Below are positions 9,769 through 19,327 of a DNA stretch of 64,000 nucleotides, one piece after another. The position numbers were made by a program, and so were the translations under genes. The DNA comes from Mikrocytos mackini (Eukaryota > Endomyxa > Ascetosporea > Mikrocytida > Mikrocytiidae). Within the stretch, counting starts at the first letter, position 1. Each line of letters starts with the position of its first letter. The notes beneath the pieces are model-generated. The model saw nothing but the letters and a program-made list of their open reading frames with translations, ran no database searches and had not been told where the DNA came from. The stretch is taken from assembly GCA_030180075.1 (NCBI GenBank), contig JASNJN010000030.1:1-64000 (forward strand), written 5' to 3'.

Positions 9769-11700
9769 ATGAAAACCAAAATATTTTTACAGCTCCTATT
9801 GACTATTCAACTAACTAATTGTTCATCGAACTTTGTTACGTCAACTACAAAACCCAAACCTAAAATAAAACTTCTGTTACAAAAAAGAAAATACATTTTC
9901 AACAATCAAGAAGCTTTATTCCCAATAGAAAAAAGGATAAAAGGTAAAAATAGATCTCTTTGTTTATGTGGAGTGTTTAAGTTTATAGTTAATGCACATG
10001 CGCGAATTGAAAGTGGAACACTCGAACTTAAAATTGTAAACAACAATTTGGATACACAGAAGAACATTCTAAAGGAATGTTTCACTCTAGAATACGATGA
10101 TCGTATAATAGATACATCCACTGGCATAGATAGTTATATGAAAGATATGACATCCTTAACTTTGAGTATAAGGCTTAAGTTCAGAATTGGAAACCAGTCA
10201 GTTGTCGAGAAGTTTCAATTAGAACTTTACAATCCAAATTCTGACCCAATGCGTCCGTACGAGCGCGGAACAGATCAAATAAAGTACGGGAACCTCTACC
10301 AAAAGCACAAAGAGGGAAACATTTCAAACAAAATAGAGCAATTTGAACTACTGAACGTAGAAATGTACAAATTCATGTCCTTTGAGCCTAAAGTAAACCC
10401 ACCGCTATTAAACACTGAGGAATTAATTTCACCCATCAATGCAAATGAAGATCTAAATCAGCCACAAGATAACTCTGAAAGTGAATTCAATAGTTCTTTT
10501 GAAATATTTGATAATACAACAAAAGTAAGAGACATAGAAGCTGAAAAAAGAAGAATGAAGACTAGAGCAGCCAACATAAGAAAAAGAAAAAAAATTAAAA
10601 AGCTAAAGGTTGACAAAAGAAATGCCATTAAAGAAAAAGAAGAAATAAAAGTTGAAGTTACAAACAAAAACCCAACGAATTTTAATTTGAATGCAACCGA
10701 GTTCACTAAAACAAAGAAAAAAGAAAGTATGCCTTTAGATCCATTAACTTCAAAAACTACTCAATATTATGTGGACCTTTTATTATGTGACGAATTAAAA
10801 GCTTATAGAAAGCATTATATTGAATCAAATAAACATATAAGCGAAGTTGTTTCCAACCCTAAGCAACTCGAAGATAAAGAAGAAAATACTGAAATCAATA
10901 AAACAATCCAAATAACAAATAACTCTAACTTAGAATATGACAACAATATCGATAAAGCAGTTAATAACGCTTTAGATGGAAATTCTGATATAGTAAGGGA
11001 TACAGACAGTTTAACAACAATACAATCAACTCCTATTGTATCAAATAGCAAAGAAATATCCAAAAAGAAAAAGTTTGTTAGTAAATTATCGCAAGTTATT
11101 ACTAGAGATCCAGATGAAAAGAGTACAGATTCAATAATTACCGAAGAAGAAAATGACGATGAAATTAAACAAGAGGGCGATAATAGTTTAACATACAAAA
11201 AAGATAAAGATACTATAAATTTGATTAATAATCATAATAAAGACTTAAACAAAAACAAAGACAACGCCGAGTTAATAATTGATAAAAATAAAGATGATGG
11301 AATTGAAAATGGTATAAAGAATTACATGAAAATAAGTAGGGAAGCTGAAGGAGGGTTAAAGCCTAATTTAAGTGAAGGAAATAAAACAAGGCTCAATTAT
11401 AAAGTAGATTCAAATAATATGGAATTTCGAGAATTAAATGACAAAAACGAAACGATTAAAATAAAAGAAGAAATAAAATGTGAAGATAAAGATGTTAAAG
11501 ATGAAGATAAACAAAAAGATACAGAAAACAATTCATGGCATGTTACATTGTTTGTTTTGGGTGGTGTATCTTTGTTGTTTGGTTCGGGGATCATTATTCT
11601 TAGATTTTATCATTCTAAAAATAATACTTAAGTTTTACAATTAAGATTTTTAGATACAATTATACATTTTTATTTCCCTATCAATTTTTGAAGAAAATTA
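9712..11700 (+). repeat. Tandem segmental duplication, copy A (copy B 12166-13980)
   Basis: The gene at 9769 and the gene at 12220 are paralogs, and similarity also covers about 55 bp upstream of each ATG and about 70 bp after the transmembrane tail (ATACTTAAGTTT, then TTAGATAC.ATTATACATTTT). The whole unit was therefore copied, not just the coding part. Divergence is substantial, so the event is not recent. Confidence 0.75.
9769..11631 (+). CDS. Type I membrane protein, tandem family member A
   Basis: A 620-residue protein. The signal peptide covers residues 1-20 (IFLQLLLTIQLTNCSSN). A conserved ectodomain of about 200 residues is shared with the neighbour at 12220 (for example RIESGTLELKI, YDDRIIDTSTGIDSYMKD). 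A long Lys/Glu/Asn/Asp-rich low-complexity middle follows, then one transmembrane helix (VTLFVLGGVSLLFGSGIIIL) and a nine-residue tail (RFYHSKNNT). Conserved blocks in the middle (KLSQVITRDPDE, NNMEFREL) are also shared with the neighbour. Function is unknown. The layout suggests a surface or endomembrane protein with a small anchored ectodomain on a flexible stalk. Confidence 0.7.
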   Translation: MKTKIFLQLLLTIQLTNCSSNFVTSTTKPKPKIKLLLQKRKYIFNNQEALFPIEKRIKGKNRSLCLCGVFKFIVNAHARIESGTLELKIVNNNLDTQKNILKECFTLEYDDRIIDTSTGIDSYMKDMTSLTLSIRLKFRIGNQSVVEKFQLELYNPNSDPMRPYERGTDQIKYGNLYQKHKEGNISNKIEQFELLNVEMYKFMSFEPKVNPPLLNTEELISPINANEDLNQPQDNSESEFNSSFEIFDNTTKVRDIEAEKRRMKTRAANIRKRKKIKKLKVDKRNAIKEKEEIKVEVTNKNPTNFNLNATEFTKTKKKESMPLDPLTSKTTQYYVDLLLCDELKAYRKHYIESNKHISEVVSNPKQLEDKEENTEINKTIQITNNSNLEYDNNIDKAVNNALDGNSDIVRDTDSLTTIQSTPIVSNSKEISKKKKFVSKLSQVITRDPDEKSTDSIITEEENDDEIKQEGDNSLTYKKDKDTINLINNHNKDLNKNKDNAELIIDKNKDDGIENGIKNYMKISREAEGGLKPNLSEGNKTRLNYKVDSNNMEFRELNDKNETIKIKEEIKCEDKDVKDEDKQKDTENNSWHVTLFVLGGVSLLFGSGIIILRFYHSKNNT

Positions 11701-12219
11701 CTGATATTGATTTCTTAGTATTACCTTGTCAATCTATTTGTGATTTTTGTAGAAAATTACATTCATTTGAATCAAAAACAATATTCAATTGATAACTTAA
11801 AATGTACTGTGTATTTGTTTATTTTTGTAATACAATCCATTCATGATATTTTATTATGGAAATCATGGAAATAATAAATGTGAATAAAAACAAACCATTA
11901 AATTATGTTTTGTTAGTGTTTGTATGTAATTATTATGAATTTATATGAAAATCGTTTACAAACTAAACGAATTTATTTACAGTGCTACACTTTGGATAGA
12001 TAACCATTTTTGTAATAAAGTGAATATCCCATCTTATTCAAGTCCAATGCTAATATTCACCAAAAATACAACAAAAAATTTGAATTTCATCATGCGGTAC
12101 AAGAGATAAATTATTTACAATTTTAACATCACTATCGTGTTGTATCATGTTTAGAAAAGTGTACATAAATAAATTACGTCATCAAAAAATAATTTTATTT
12201 TACAACAAAATTACATCAT
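11632..12219. other. Intergenic between tandem paralogs
   Basis: AT-rich spacer with no coding content. Its left end is the 3' flank of copy A and its right 55 bases are the promoter-side flank of copy B, both shared with the other copy. Confidence 0.5.
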
Positions 12220-13797
12220 ATGATATTCAAAATTATTTTACAACTATTATTAATTGTTCAATTAACCAAATGTTCATCAAACTTTGTTAATTCGACTTCA
12301 CAATCAACATGGGCAACAATGCTTTTGTTACAAAAAAGAGAATACGTTTTCGCAAATTTGAGAGTATTCTTACCCATAACTAGAATGATAAATGGTAAAT
12401 ATAGGTCTATCTTTTTGATAGCAAAGTATAAATTTACAGCAAATTCACGTCCACAGATAGAAAGTGGAATACTCGAACTTAAAATTATGAAAAACAATTT
12501 GAAAGACCAGAAGTTTATAGTACGTGATTCATTTAGCCTAGCATACCACGACCGTATAATCGAAACTTCCACTGATATAGAGAGTTATATGAAAGACATA
12601 TTATCCATAACTCTCAATATAACAGTCAATTTCAAAATCGGAGATCAAGAAATCACCGAAACCTTTGCACTGGAAGTTTACAACCAATACTATGATCCAC
12701 CAATTCCCATTGTACGTCCAACTGACCAAACGATACAAGGCCAGCTTTACAGAACACTTCTTGAAGCAAATATTTCAAACGAAATTGAAGAGTTTGCATT
12801 AATTAACGTGCAAACCCATAGTTTTAAGTCAAATCACCTACAGGCAAACTCACAAGACTTAAACTCTGACGAATTAATATTAACCACGGATGCGAATAAT
12901 GATCATAATCTAAAACTTGATAATTCTGTCAATGAATTAAATAATTCTTCCAATAAATTGGACAACAACACAAAAAACAACTACTTAGGCGACAACAAAA
13001 GAAAAATGAAGACTAAGAGATCCAATGAAAGAAAAAAGGGGGAAATAAACAAAAGAAATAGTGCTAAAAATAAAAAAGAAACAAAAATTGAATTTACAAA
13101 GAATAGAAAGAAAACCCCTACTGACCTATCAAGTACAAATTTTGATCAAATCAAAAAAGAAATTCAATCGGCTCAAGCAATAAAGGATTCCAAACGAGTA
13201 ATTACTAGAATTGAAAAAATGCAAAACGAAGTTTTAGATCATAAAGAGACATTCAATAATAATCACCAATATACCCAGATGGACCTAACCATTAATGATC
13301 CTAATTACACACCATTAGATCACAAAGATAATTTTAAAGGAGAACCTAAACGTATTGAATATAATGCTTATGATATAATGAAACGTGCAGGTATTGATTA
13401 TATAACACCGAAACAATCAAGTCCAATACAATCAAATGAAAGAGTTGATTCTAACAAGGAAATGTTCGTTAATACATTGTCACAAGTTATTACTAAAGAT
13501 GGGGATGAAGAGAGTGATGCCCGTAACTTAAACATTGATGACAATAATACAAATGTTAATAACATCAAAAATAACATAACACCTAGAATAAATACAAATG
13601 AAGTTATTGATAATGGAAGAAACAATCATATTACGCAAAGTGGGGAAACTAAGGGAGGATCACAATCTAATTTAAATAAAGATAATAAAACAAGATTAGA
13701 TTACGAAACAGATTCAAACGATATGGAATTTCGAAAGTTAAAACCTAAAGTTAAAACAATTAAAAAAGAAATCAAATCTGATAACGAAGATATTTAA
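12220..13797 (+). CDS. Secreted paralog of the 9769 gene; lost membrane anchor
   Basis: A 525-residue protein with a signal peptide (IILQLLLIVQLTKCSSN) and the same ectodomain as its upstream neighbour (RPQIESGILELKI, YHDRIIETSTDIESYMKD). The lysine-rich low-complexity middle and the conserved blocks TLSQVITKDGDE and NDMEFRKL are also shared. The frame ends at TAA 13795-13797, before the transmembrane segment found in the paralog. That segment is still present downstream in the same frame (see 13798-13929). As annotated the product would be secreted and not anchored. It is either a decaying gene or a real soluble isoform. Confidence 0.65.
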   Translation: MIFKIILQLLLIVQLTKCSSNFVNSTSQSTWATMLLLQKREYVFANLRVFLPITRMINGKYRSIFLIAKYKFTANSRPQIESGILELKIMKNNLKDQKFIVRDSFSLAYHDRIIETSTDIESYMKDILSITLNITVNFKIGDQEITETFALEVYNQYYDPPIPIVRPTDQTIQGQLYRTLLEANISNEIEEFALINVQTHSFKSNHLQANSQDLNSDELILTTDANNDHNLKLDNSVNELNNSSNKLDNNTKNNYLGDNKRKMKTKRSNERKKGEINKRNSAKNKKETKIEFTKNRKKTPTDLSSTNFDQIKKEIQSAQAIKDSKRVITRIEKMQNEVLDHKETFNNNHQYTQMDLTINDPNYTPLDHKDNFKGEPKRIEYNAYDIMKRAGIDYITPKQSSPIQSNERVDSNKEMFVNTLSQVITKDGDEESDARNLNIDDNNTNVNNIKNNITPRINTNEVIDNGRNNHITQSGETKGGSQSNLNKDNKTRLDYETDSNDMEFRKLKPKVKTIKKEIKSDNEDI

Positions 13798-13929
13798 AAA
13801 GAAGAAAATTCGACAAATAAAGAAAATAATTTGTTATAAATTACTTTATGGGTTGTATGCGGACTGTGTTTGCTGATAGGATCGGGGATCATTATTTTTA
13901 GATTTTATCAATCTAGAAATAATACTTAA
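13798..13929 (+). pseudogene. In-frame transmembrane tail after two stop codons
   Basis: Continuing in the same frame past TAA 13795-13797 gives 13 codons, a second TAA at 13837-13839, then an intact tail: a hydrophobic helix (CGLCLLIGSGIIIF) and RFYQSRNNT with a final TAA at 13927-13929. It matches the anchor of the paralog (SGIIILRFYHSKNNT). Its preservation suggests recent loss, or low-level readthrough. Confidence 0.8.
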
Positions 13930-14207
13930 GTTTCATAATAAATAAGATTTCTTAGATACGATTATACATTTTCATTTTTGATATTTACTTCAAAATTTAA
14001 TGCTATTTATTTGTAAGTATTTTCTTTCCTGTTTTTTTATTTTCTATTTTTATTACAGCATATTATTTAATAGTTTTATCCAATATTTATAACAGATGAA
14101 AATAACAAATATTAAAAATAGTTTTATATTAGAGTATTAAAATTATTACACAAATACAGTATTATCAATATTAATATTAATTTTTTGTTATTTTATTAAT
14201 AATTAAA

Positions 14208-15761
14208 TTATTTATTTACTATGCTTTGTTTGTATGCTCGTTTAAAAAAGTAAATCCCAATTATAACCAACACCATACTGAATCCCACGAACATTCCCAA
14301 CACTGTTTTATTCTCCATTATATTCTCTCTAAAATCCTTTTCTCTGTTTAAATCATCTACATCACTACAATCCTTTTGTTTATTAAATTTATATTCAATT
14401 TCTTCATTTAAATCTTTATAACTATAATTTGTCGCTTCATTTTCTTCTTTTATTTCCAAATAAGATTCATTTAAATTCGAATTCATTTCATTAATTTCTT
14501 TTAAATTCAAAGAAAATTTATTTGTATTTCTTCTTCTGAAATCTTCTTTGTCATTTAACACATCAGGGTTTGATGCTATGCTTTTATTTTTTATAACATT
14601 GTTGTTTAATTCGGATTTCTTTGATTTTGTGTTGTAAAATGTATTACTATTATATTTAGTATTTTCTCTTAAATAATTTATACGCTTCTTCTTTTTGTTT
14701 AAATTATTTGATTCGACAGATTCATTTGAATCAACATAACTTGTCATTGATGATTTTGATTTGTTTAAAGGATTATCCAGTTCTTTTTTATTGTTGTTAA
14801 TTGTATCATTAATACTCACTGTGTATGGCGCAGCATTGGATGTATAGTTTTTATCATATTTTATTTCGTCTTCAATGTCAATGTCAATGTCAATGTCGAA
14901 AGAAGTATAACTTTTGTTTTGTGCATTCAACTCTTTAAATTCTGAATGGTACTGATCTTTTGGTTTTGAAGAATTATTTTGAATGGTTCGTTTTTTATTA
15001 TTTATATCGTCCTTTATTTCAAACCCATAAGATTCATTATTATCTGTAGAAGAAAATGTTTTTCTTTTATTCAATGTTTTGTATTGTGAGTTTGATTGTA
15101 AAAGAGAATTCCATTTAATTGTTTCATTTAAGTCCATTTGTAAACTTTGTAGGAAATTTACTGTGTACTTATTTGACGGCTTTATTTTAGGTGATTTCGT
15201 TAGTTCTATTGTATAAATGTTATGTAGTATGTGTTCTAAGTTTATATTTACGGGACTGGTGAATATATGGGTTATAAGACCACTTAGGTTTGATGCGAAA
15301 GAATCGGTGTTTTGCATGGATGGGAAATATGTATCTAAATTTGTTCTGTTAAGAAATGGTGTGTTGCTGTCTTTCGTATAAATGAGTATTGAGGGAGTGT
15401 GTTCGATATGAATGATTTCTATCAGTTTGATGTGGTCTGATGCATTTGGTGCGGCTGTAGTTAACTCTTTGAGATTCTTAGGATCATTGTTTGTGAAATT
15501 CAAAGCTAAAATTTCTAAATTTGTTGGGATATCCCGTGTGGTTGTTAAAAAAGCTAAGTATACCGCATTTGGTACTCTTTTGTGAGTCAATATTTCGATC
15601 TGTGTGTTTACTTCTTCATTTTTATCGATTTGATTTTCTTTCCTACGAAAATTTGAATTCATTTTAGGGCAGTTATTCATCGACGAGCAGAGTGATATCA
15701 TGTATATTAGAGTACCTAAGGCTATTCCTACTTCTCGTTTGACTATTTCAGTCCTATACAT
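14208..15761 (-). CDS. Single-pass membrane protein, lysine/asparagine-rich
   Basis: A 517-residue protein with an N-terminal hydrophobic segment (VGIALGTLIYMISLCSSM) acting as signal peptide or anchor. An ectodomain-like region of about 200 residues follows with several N-x-S/T sites, then a long low-complexity Asn/Lys/Ser stretch including a short DIDIDIDIEDE run. It ends in a C-terminal transmembrane helix (MFVGFSMVLVIIGIYFF) and basic tail KRAYKQ. The helix and tail match those of the next gene (ILVIIGISFFIRAYIKRN), so the two are likely distant paralogs. Both read on the minus strand, tail to tail with the pair at 9.8-13.9 kb. Function unknown. Confidence 0.6.
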   Translation of the reverse strand: MYRTEIVKREVGIALGTLIYMISLCSSMNNCPKMNSNFRRKENQIDKNEEVNTQIEILTHKRVPNAVYLAFLTTTRDIPTNLEILALNFTNNDPKNLKELTTAAPNASDHIKLIEIIHIEHTPSILIYTKDSNTPFLNRTNLDTYFPSMQNTDSFASNLSGLITHIFTSPVNINLEHILHNIYTIELTKSPKIKPSNKYTVNFLQSLQMDLNETIKWNSLLQSNSQYKTLNKRKTFSSTDNNESYGFEIKDDINNKKRTIQNNSSKPKDQYHSEFKELNAQNKSYTSFDIDIDIDIEDEIKYDKNYTSNAAPYTVSINDTINNNKKELDNPLNKSKSSMTSYVDSNESVESNNLNKKKKRINYLRENTKYNSNTFYNTKSKKSELNNNVIKNKSIASNPDVLNDKEDFRRRNTNKFSLNLKEINEMNSNLNESYLEIKEENEATNYSYKDLNEEIEYKFNKQKDCSDVDDLNREKDFRENIMENKTVLGMFVGFSMVLVIIGIYFFKRAYKQSIVNK

Positions 15762-16021
15762 AAAAATAAAATATTATGAATCTGATGATGTAATTATACA
15801 AATATTGAAATCCGAATTTAAAACATAATACATGTAAGCTGTTAAGTTTAGTATGTATATATTAGCGGCAGTTTTGAAATAACATTCGGAGCCAAAATTA
15901 GCACATAAATTATTATTGTATTCAATTTACTGCAATAAATTTATATAATATATTTTTAAATAACACCATTTAAATCATTTTATCAATCAGTATAAAACTT
16001 AAAATGTATTTATCTAAAAAT

Positions 16022-17587
16022 TCAATTCCTTTTAATATATGCTCTTATAAAAAATGAAATCCCTATTATTACTAAAATACTGCACACAATCAACAGTATT
16101 ATCATAAATGTATTTTCAGATCCATTCGTTTTTAAATCATCATTCTGTTTCTTAATTCCCTTTCCATCTTTAACTTCTTTTTTAACTTTCTTTTTATTAT
16201 CTAAAAGTTCAAACCCATCATAATCATCGCTAACCTCAATAAAACTATCGCTCATTGACGCACTTTCGATAATATTTGTCAATCCCGGCGAATCATATTT
16301 ATTTTGCTTATAATTGTTTCCTTTTAGACGTTTGTTCGTATTATTAGGCGTCAGTACACTAAATTTTCTTTTTTGAAAATCGGTGTTTTGTTTAACGACT
16401 TTATTCGGTGATATAAATTCGTTAGATGGTCGAATAAGCTGCGTGTTCGTTCGGTTGTTATATTCGTAATTTGTCTGTAGATTGTCTTTATTTTTAGGTG
16501 TGTATTGAACTTTTGGATTGTTTGTATTATTGAACTCTTTGTCTTTATTTGAAGTTTTAATTTGGAATAGTTTTGAAACGTCCATTCTTTCCTTTTGACT
16601 ACTTTTTGGTATTTTGGTATGTGCGCTTAAATTGTTAGACATTGTTTCACTTTTGATGCTACTCGTTGATAAGTCTGAATTGTTTTCTGTGTTAAGTTTA
16701 TAAGTAGTTAAATCTTTTAATGAATTAATGTACTGAGTATATTTATATTCCAACAGATTTAGTTCTTCTTTGTTCGCTTTAGAACAAACTCCAATATAAT
16801 ATCGCAAATCATTATTCCTAAAACTAGGATCGTCTAATGTGTAATCTAATTCTTTCTCCAATTCAACCCCTTCGATGAAATTAATTGAATTGTTAATATT
16901 ACCACTAAAAATTCTTTCCAGGTGTTTATAATTATTATTCGTTTTTAATAAGTCTGTTTCGTGGCAAAGTGGTGAATTTAACGTTTCTGTATGTGAAACA
17001 CCGTTGTATACGTTTTCAATGTTTAACTCAGCCAGTTCTGAATAGTTTAAATTAGTGCTGTTTGTTTGTTTTATAAATAACCCTTTGTAAACTTCAACAT
17101 TGTCCAAACTATATGTTTCTATTTCTATTTTGTTTTTGTTTTTGTTTAATAATTCTTTCAAATGTTCTTTCATTTTTGTGTTTAATATATAAATATCAAA
17201 AGGTTCTAAACTAAAACTTTCTAAATGTTCTTTACTTTCACTTTCAACGAACTCTAAAAGTAATTCAAATATTTTTTGGTTGCGTTTTTTTTGTACTAAA
17301 TTTAATTTCATATTTTTAAATTCTTCTTTGTTTGTATTTGTAGTTTGTATTAGATACACTTCGAAAGAAGAAGGTGCATATTGTACGTCAAAATGTATCT
17401 GTATTAAACAAAGTGTGTTCAAATTTGTAACATTGTAGCTTATAAGTACTGAATTACTTTCTTCATTTGTATTTTTTGTTGCATTGTGATTTATATTGTT
17501 AGTGAATGGAATATAATGTATCGTATTGTTTAATGAGTCATTTAATGCATTTAAAACCATTATAAGTACCAGATGTAGCAGATACAT
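16022..17587 (-). CDS. Single-pass membrane protein, paralog of 14208 gene
   Basis: A 521-residue protein that starts with a short hydrophobic signal (MYLLHLVLIMVLNAL). About 280 residues of probable ectodomain follow, rich in Asn and with many potential glycosylation sites. Then comes a Lys/Asn/Thr-rich flexible region and a C-terminal transmembrane helix (FMIILLIVCSILVIIGISFF) with tail IRAYIKRN. The last 18 residues resemble those of the 14208 gene, supporting common ancestry. No enzyme motif is seen. It is divergently oriented to the multi-pass membrane protein at 17632. Confidence 0.6.
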   Translation of the reverse strand: MYLLHLVLIMVLNALNDSLNNTIHYIPFTNNINHNATKNTNEESNSVLISYNVTNLNTLCLIQIHFDVQYAPSSFEVYLIQTTNTNKEEFKNMKLNLVQKKRNQKIFELLLEFVESESKEHLESFSLEPFDIYILNTKMKEHLKELLNKNKNKIEIETYSLDNVEVYKGLFIKQTNSTNLNYSELAELNIENVYNGVSHTETLNSPLCHETDLLKTNNNYKHLERIFSGNINNSINFIEGVELEKELDYTLDDPSFRNNDLRYYIGVCSKANKEELNLLEYKYTQYINSLKDLTTYKLNTENNSDLSTSSIKSETMSNNLSAHTKIPKSSQKERMDVSKLFQIKTSNKDKEFNNTNNPKVQYTPKNKDNLQTNYEYNNRTNTQLIRPSNEFISPNKVVKQNTDFQKRKFSVLTPNNTNKRLKGNNYKQNKYDSPGLTNIIESASMSDSFIEVSDDYDGFELLDNKKKVKKEVKDGKGIKKQNDDLKTNGSENTFMIILLIVCSILVIIGISFFIRAYIKRN

Positions 17588-17631
17588 AGTTATTTAATAT
17601 TTTCGGATTTAAGTAAACTTTGGGGTTGACA

Positions 17632-19113
17632 ATGACAGAGCTCTATGCGGCTTTAACAGAGCCAAACTACAAGTCTGCAGCTTAAAAATCTTACCGCTTT
17701 ATAAACAAACAACCAAAAAGCACTTACACGTTCACGAGAAAGAATTACACCTTTGTTCTTACAGTTTTGCACATTCTAACTTTTGTGTTGTTGGTTTGGG
17801 GAGTGTTAAATTGTTACTGCTTGTTTAAGGCCCAACAAAAGAACACATTTCTTTCTGTACTTTATGGATTTCTTTTGCATTTTATAATGTCATGCATGTT
17901 CTTCTTTGTTCCATTATTCTTTCATCAGCTCGCAACACGTAAAACCATATGGGTATCACTAATTATAATTAATTACATTGTACAAATTCAAGTTATAATT
18001 TCGTGTGTGAGACTTCGACGACTTTACGTTTTACTTTTTCTTACCATTCTACATCAATTTACACATATGACTATCATACTGACGATTTTAAAACAATTTC
18101 TAAGAGTATATTTATACACTGCAGCAACAAATTCTATATACGCTTTAAAAACATCACTTTTTAAAGCGTTATTCAAAAATAGCTTTACAGACTACTTTAT
18201 TGGGTACTACAATTTAGCACCTCTCATAATCCACGTATTGAATATACAACACAACACAGACGCAATGCACAGAAAGTACTTAACAATCCCAGTTCTAATA
18301 GGAATACTGAATTTTACTTTAATTTATTGTTTGAATTATAAATTAGACTTTGAAAAGTACGAATTGTTTGGTTATTTGATTTTACTGAACCATATCAAAA
18401 GAGCTAAGCAACAAAATATTGACTATATAATGCGTGACACACGCGTTTCTTTAGAAAGTCGAAAAATTACTGAAAGTGACATTACAAATAGTATTAAAGA
18501 ATTACAAAACGAACAAATACAAAAAATATTTTACACAGAAAATGTAAACAAATACACTTTTCAGTACGGATTCCCAATTAATAAGGAGCCAGTTGTTAAA
18601 CATATAATAATGTCTAGAGACTTATTTGACGTTTTAACGAAAAGTAAAAATAGATTTCCTTTGCAAGTGTTTAGAAATAAAGGAAGTTTTGTTTATTCAG
18701 TGTTTTATGACTTAAACATACAAAAAGCAACGAATTACTTTTCGATAGATTGTTTCTATAATGGATACATTCATTTATTAGGAAGAAATTATAACAGATT
18801 TTTCACTCATTGTTTAATCATTCTTACAATGATTATTGTATCGTTTATAAGCGGAATTTATTCAGTAATATTCCTTATTGTAAATAGAGGTGTGAAAGCA
18901 AGAATGGTATATGTGATGGTATTGCTGGTTACTTTTATTGTCTCGTGTTCGAGGAATGTTGTAGTGGTGAATTCTACAATTTATGGGTATTCAGAAGCTC
19001 TGTTGGTGTTAATAATTGGTAATGAAGTGGAATTAGATAATTCTCTTGACACAGATGAGTGTTGTTTAAAAAGTGAACTGGAAAAGTGTTGTAAAATAAA
19101 TGAAATAGTATGA
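17632..19113 (+). CDS. Multi-pass membrane protein with in-frame TAA at codon 18
   Basis: From 17767 to 19113 there is an uninterrupted frame rich in transmembrane helices (about four N-terminal ones, two in the middle and two or three near the C-terminus), plus a soluble central part around residues 200-330. That frame has no ATG until 17887, 40 codons in. The only upstream in-frame ATG is at 17632 and gives 17 codons (MTELYAALTEP...) before a TAA at 17683-17685. The 27 codons between that TAA and 17767 also read like protein (YRFINKQPKSTYTF). I therefore read one gene, 17632-19113, interrupted by a single TAA; alternatives are an ATG start at 17887 or a sequence error. I do not recognise the family. 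The C-terminus ends with clustered cysteines (CCLKSELEKCC). Confidence 0.5.
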
Positions 19114-19327
19114 GAGTAACTTGTTATATTATATATTGATTGTTTTCTTGTTTTATTATTTATATATAAAATGTATGAAAAATTATTTATTTGTTTGTTT
19201 GTGTATTTAAATTAAAACATATTATATTTTATATTAAAATCATTGCATAATCTTAGATTCTAATTTTCTATATTTATTAAATTACTATAAATACACCTAT
19301 CAATTATATTTTCTTTAATCTAATTAA

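Noticed and set aside
10458-11594. Hydrophobic frames antisense to the lysine-rich protein at 9769
   Set aside because: Lys/Glu/Asn-rich coding sequence automatically gives Phe/Leu/Ser-rich antisense frames; no start context or conservation.
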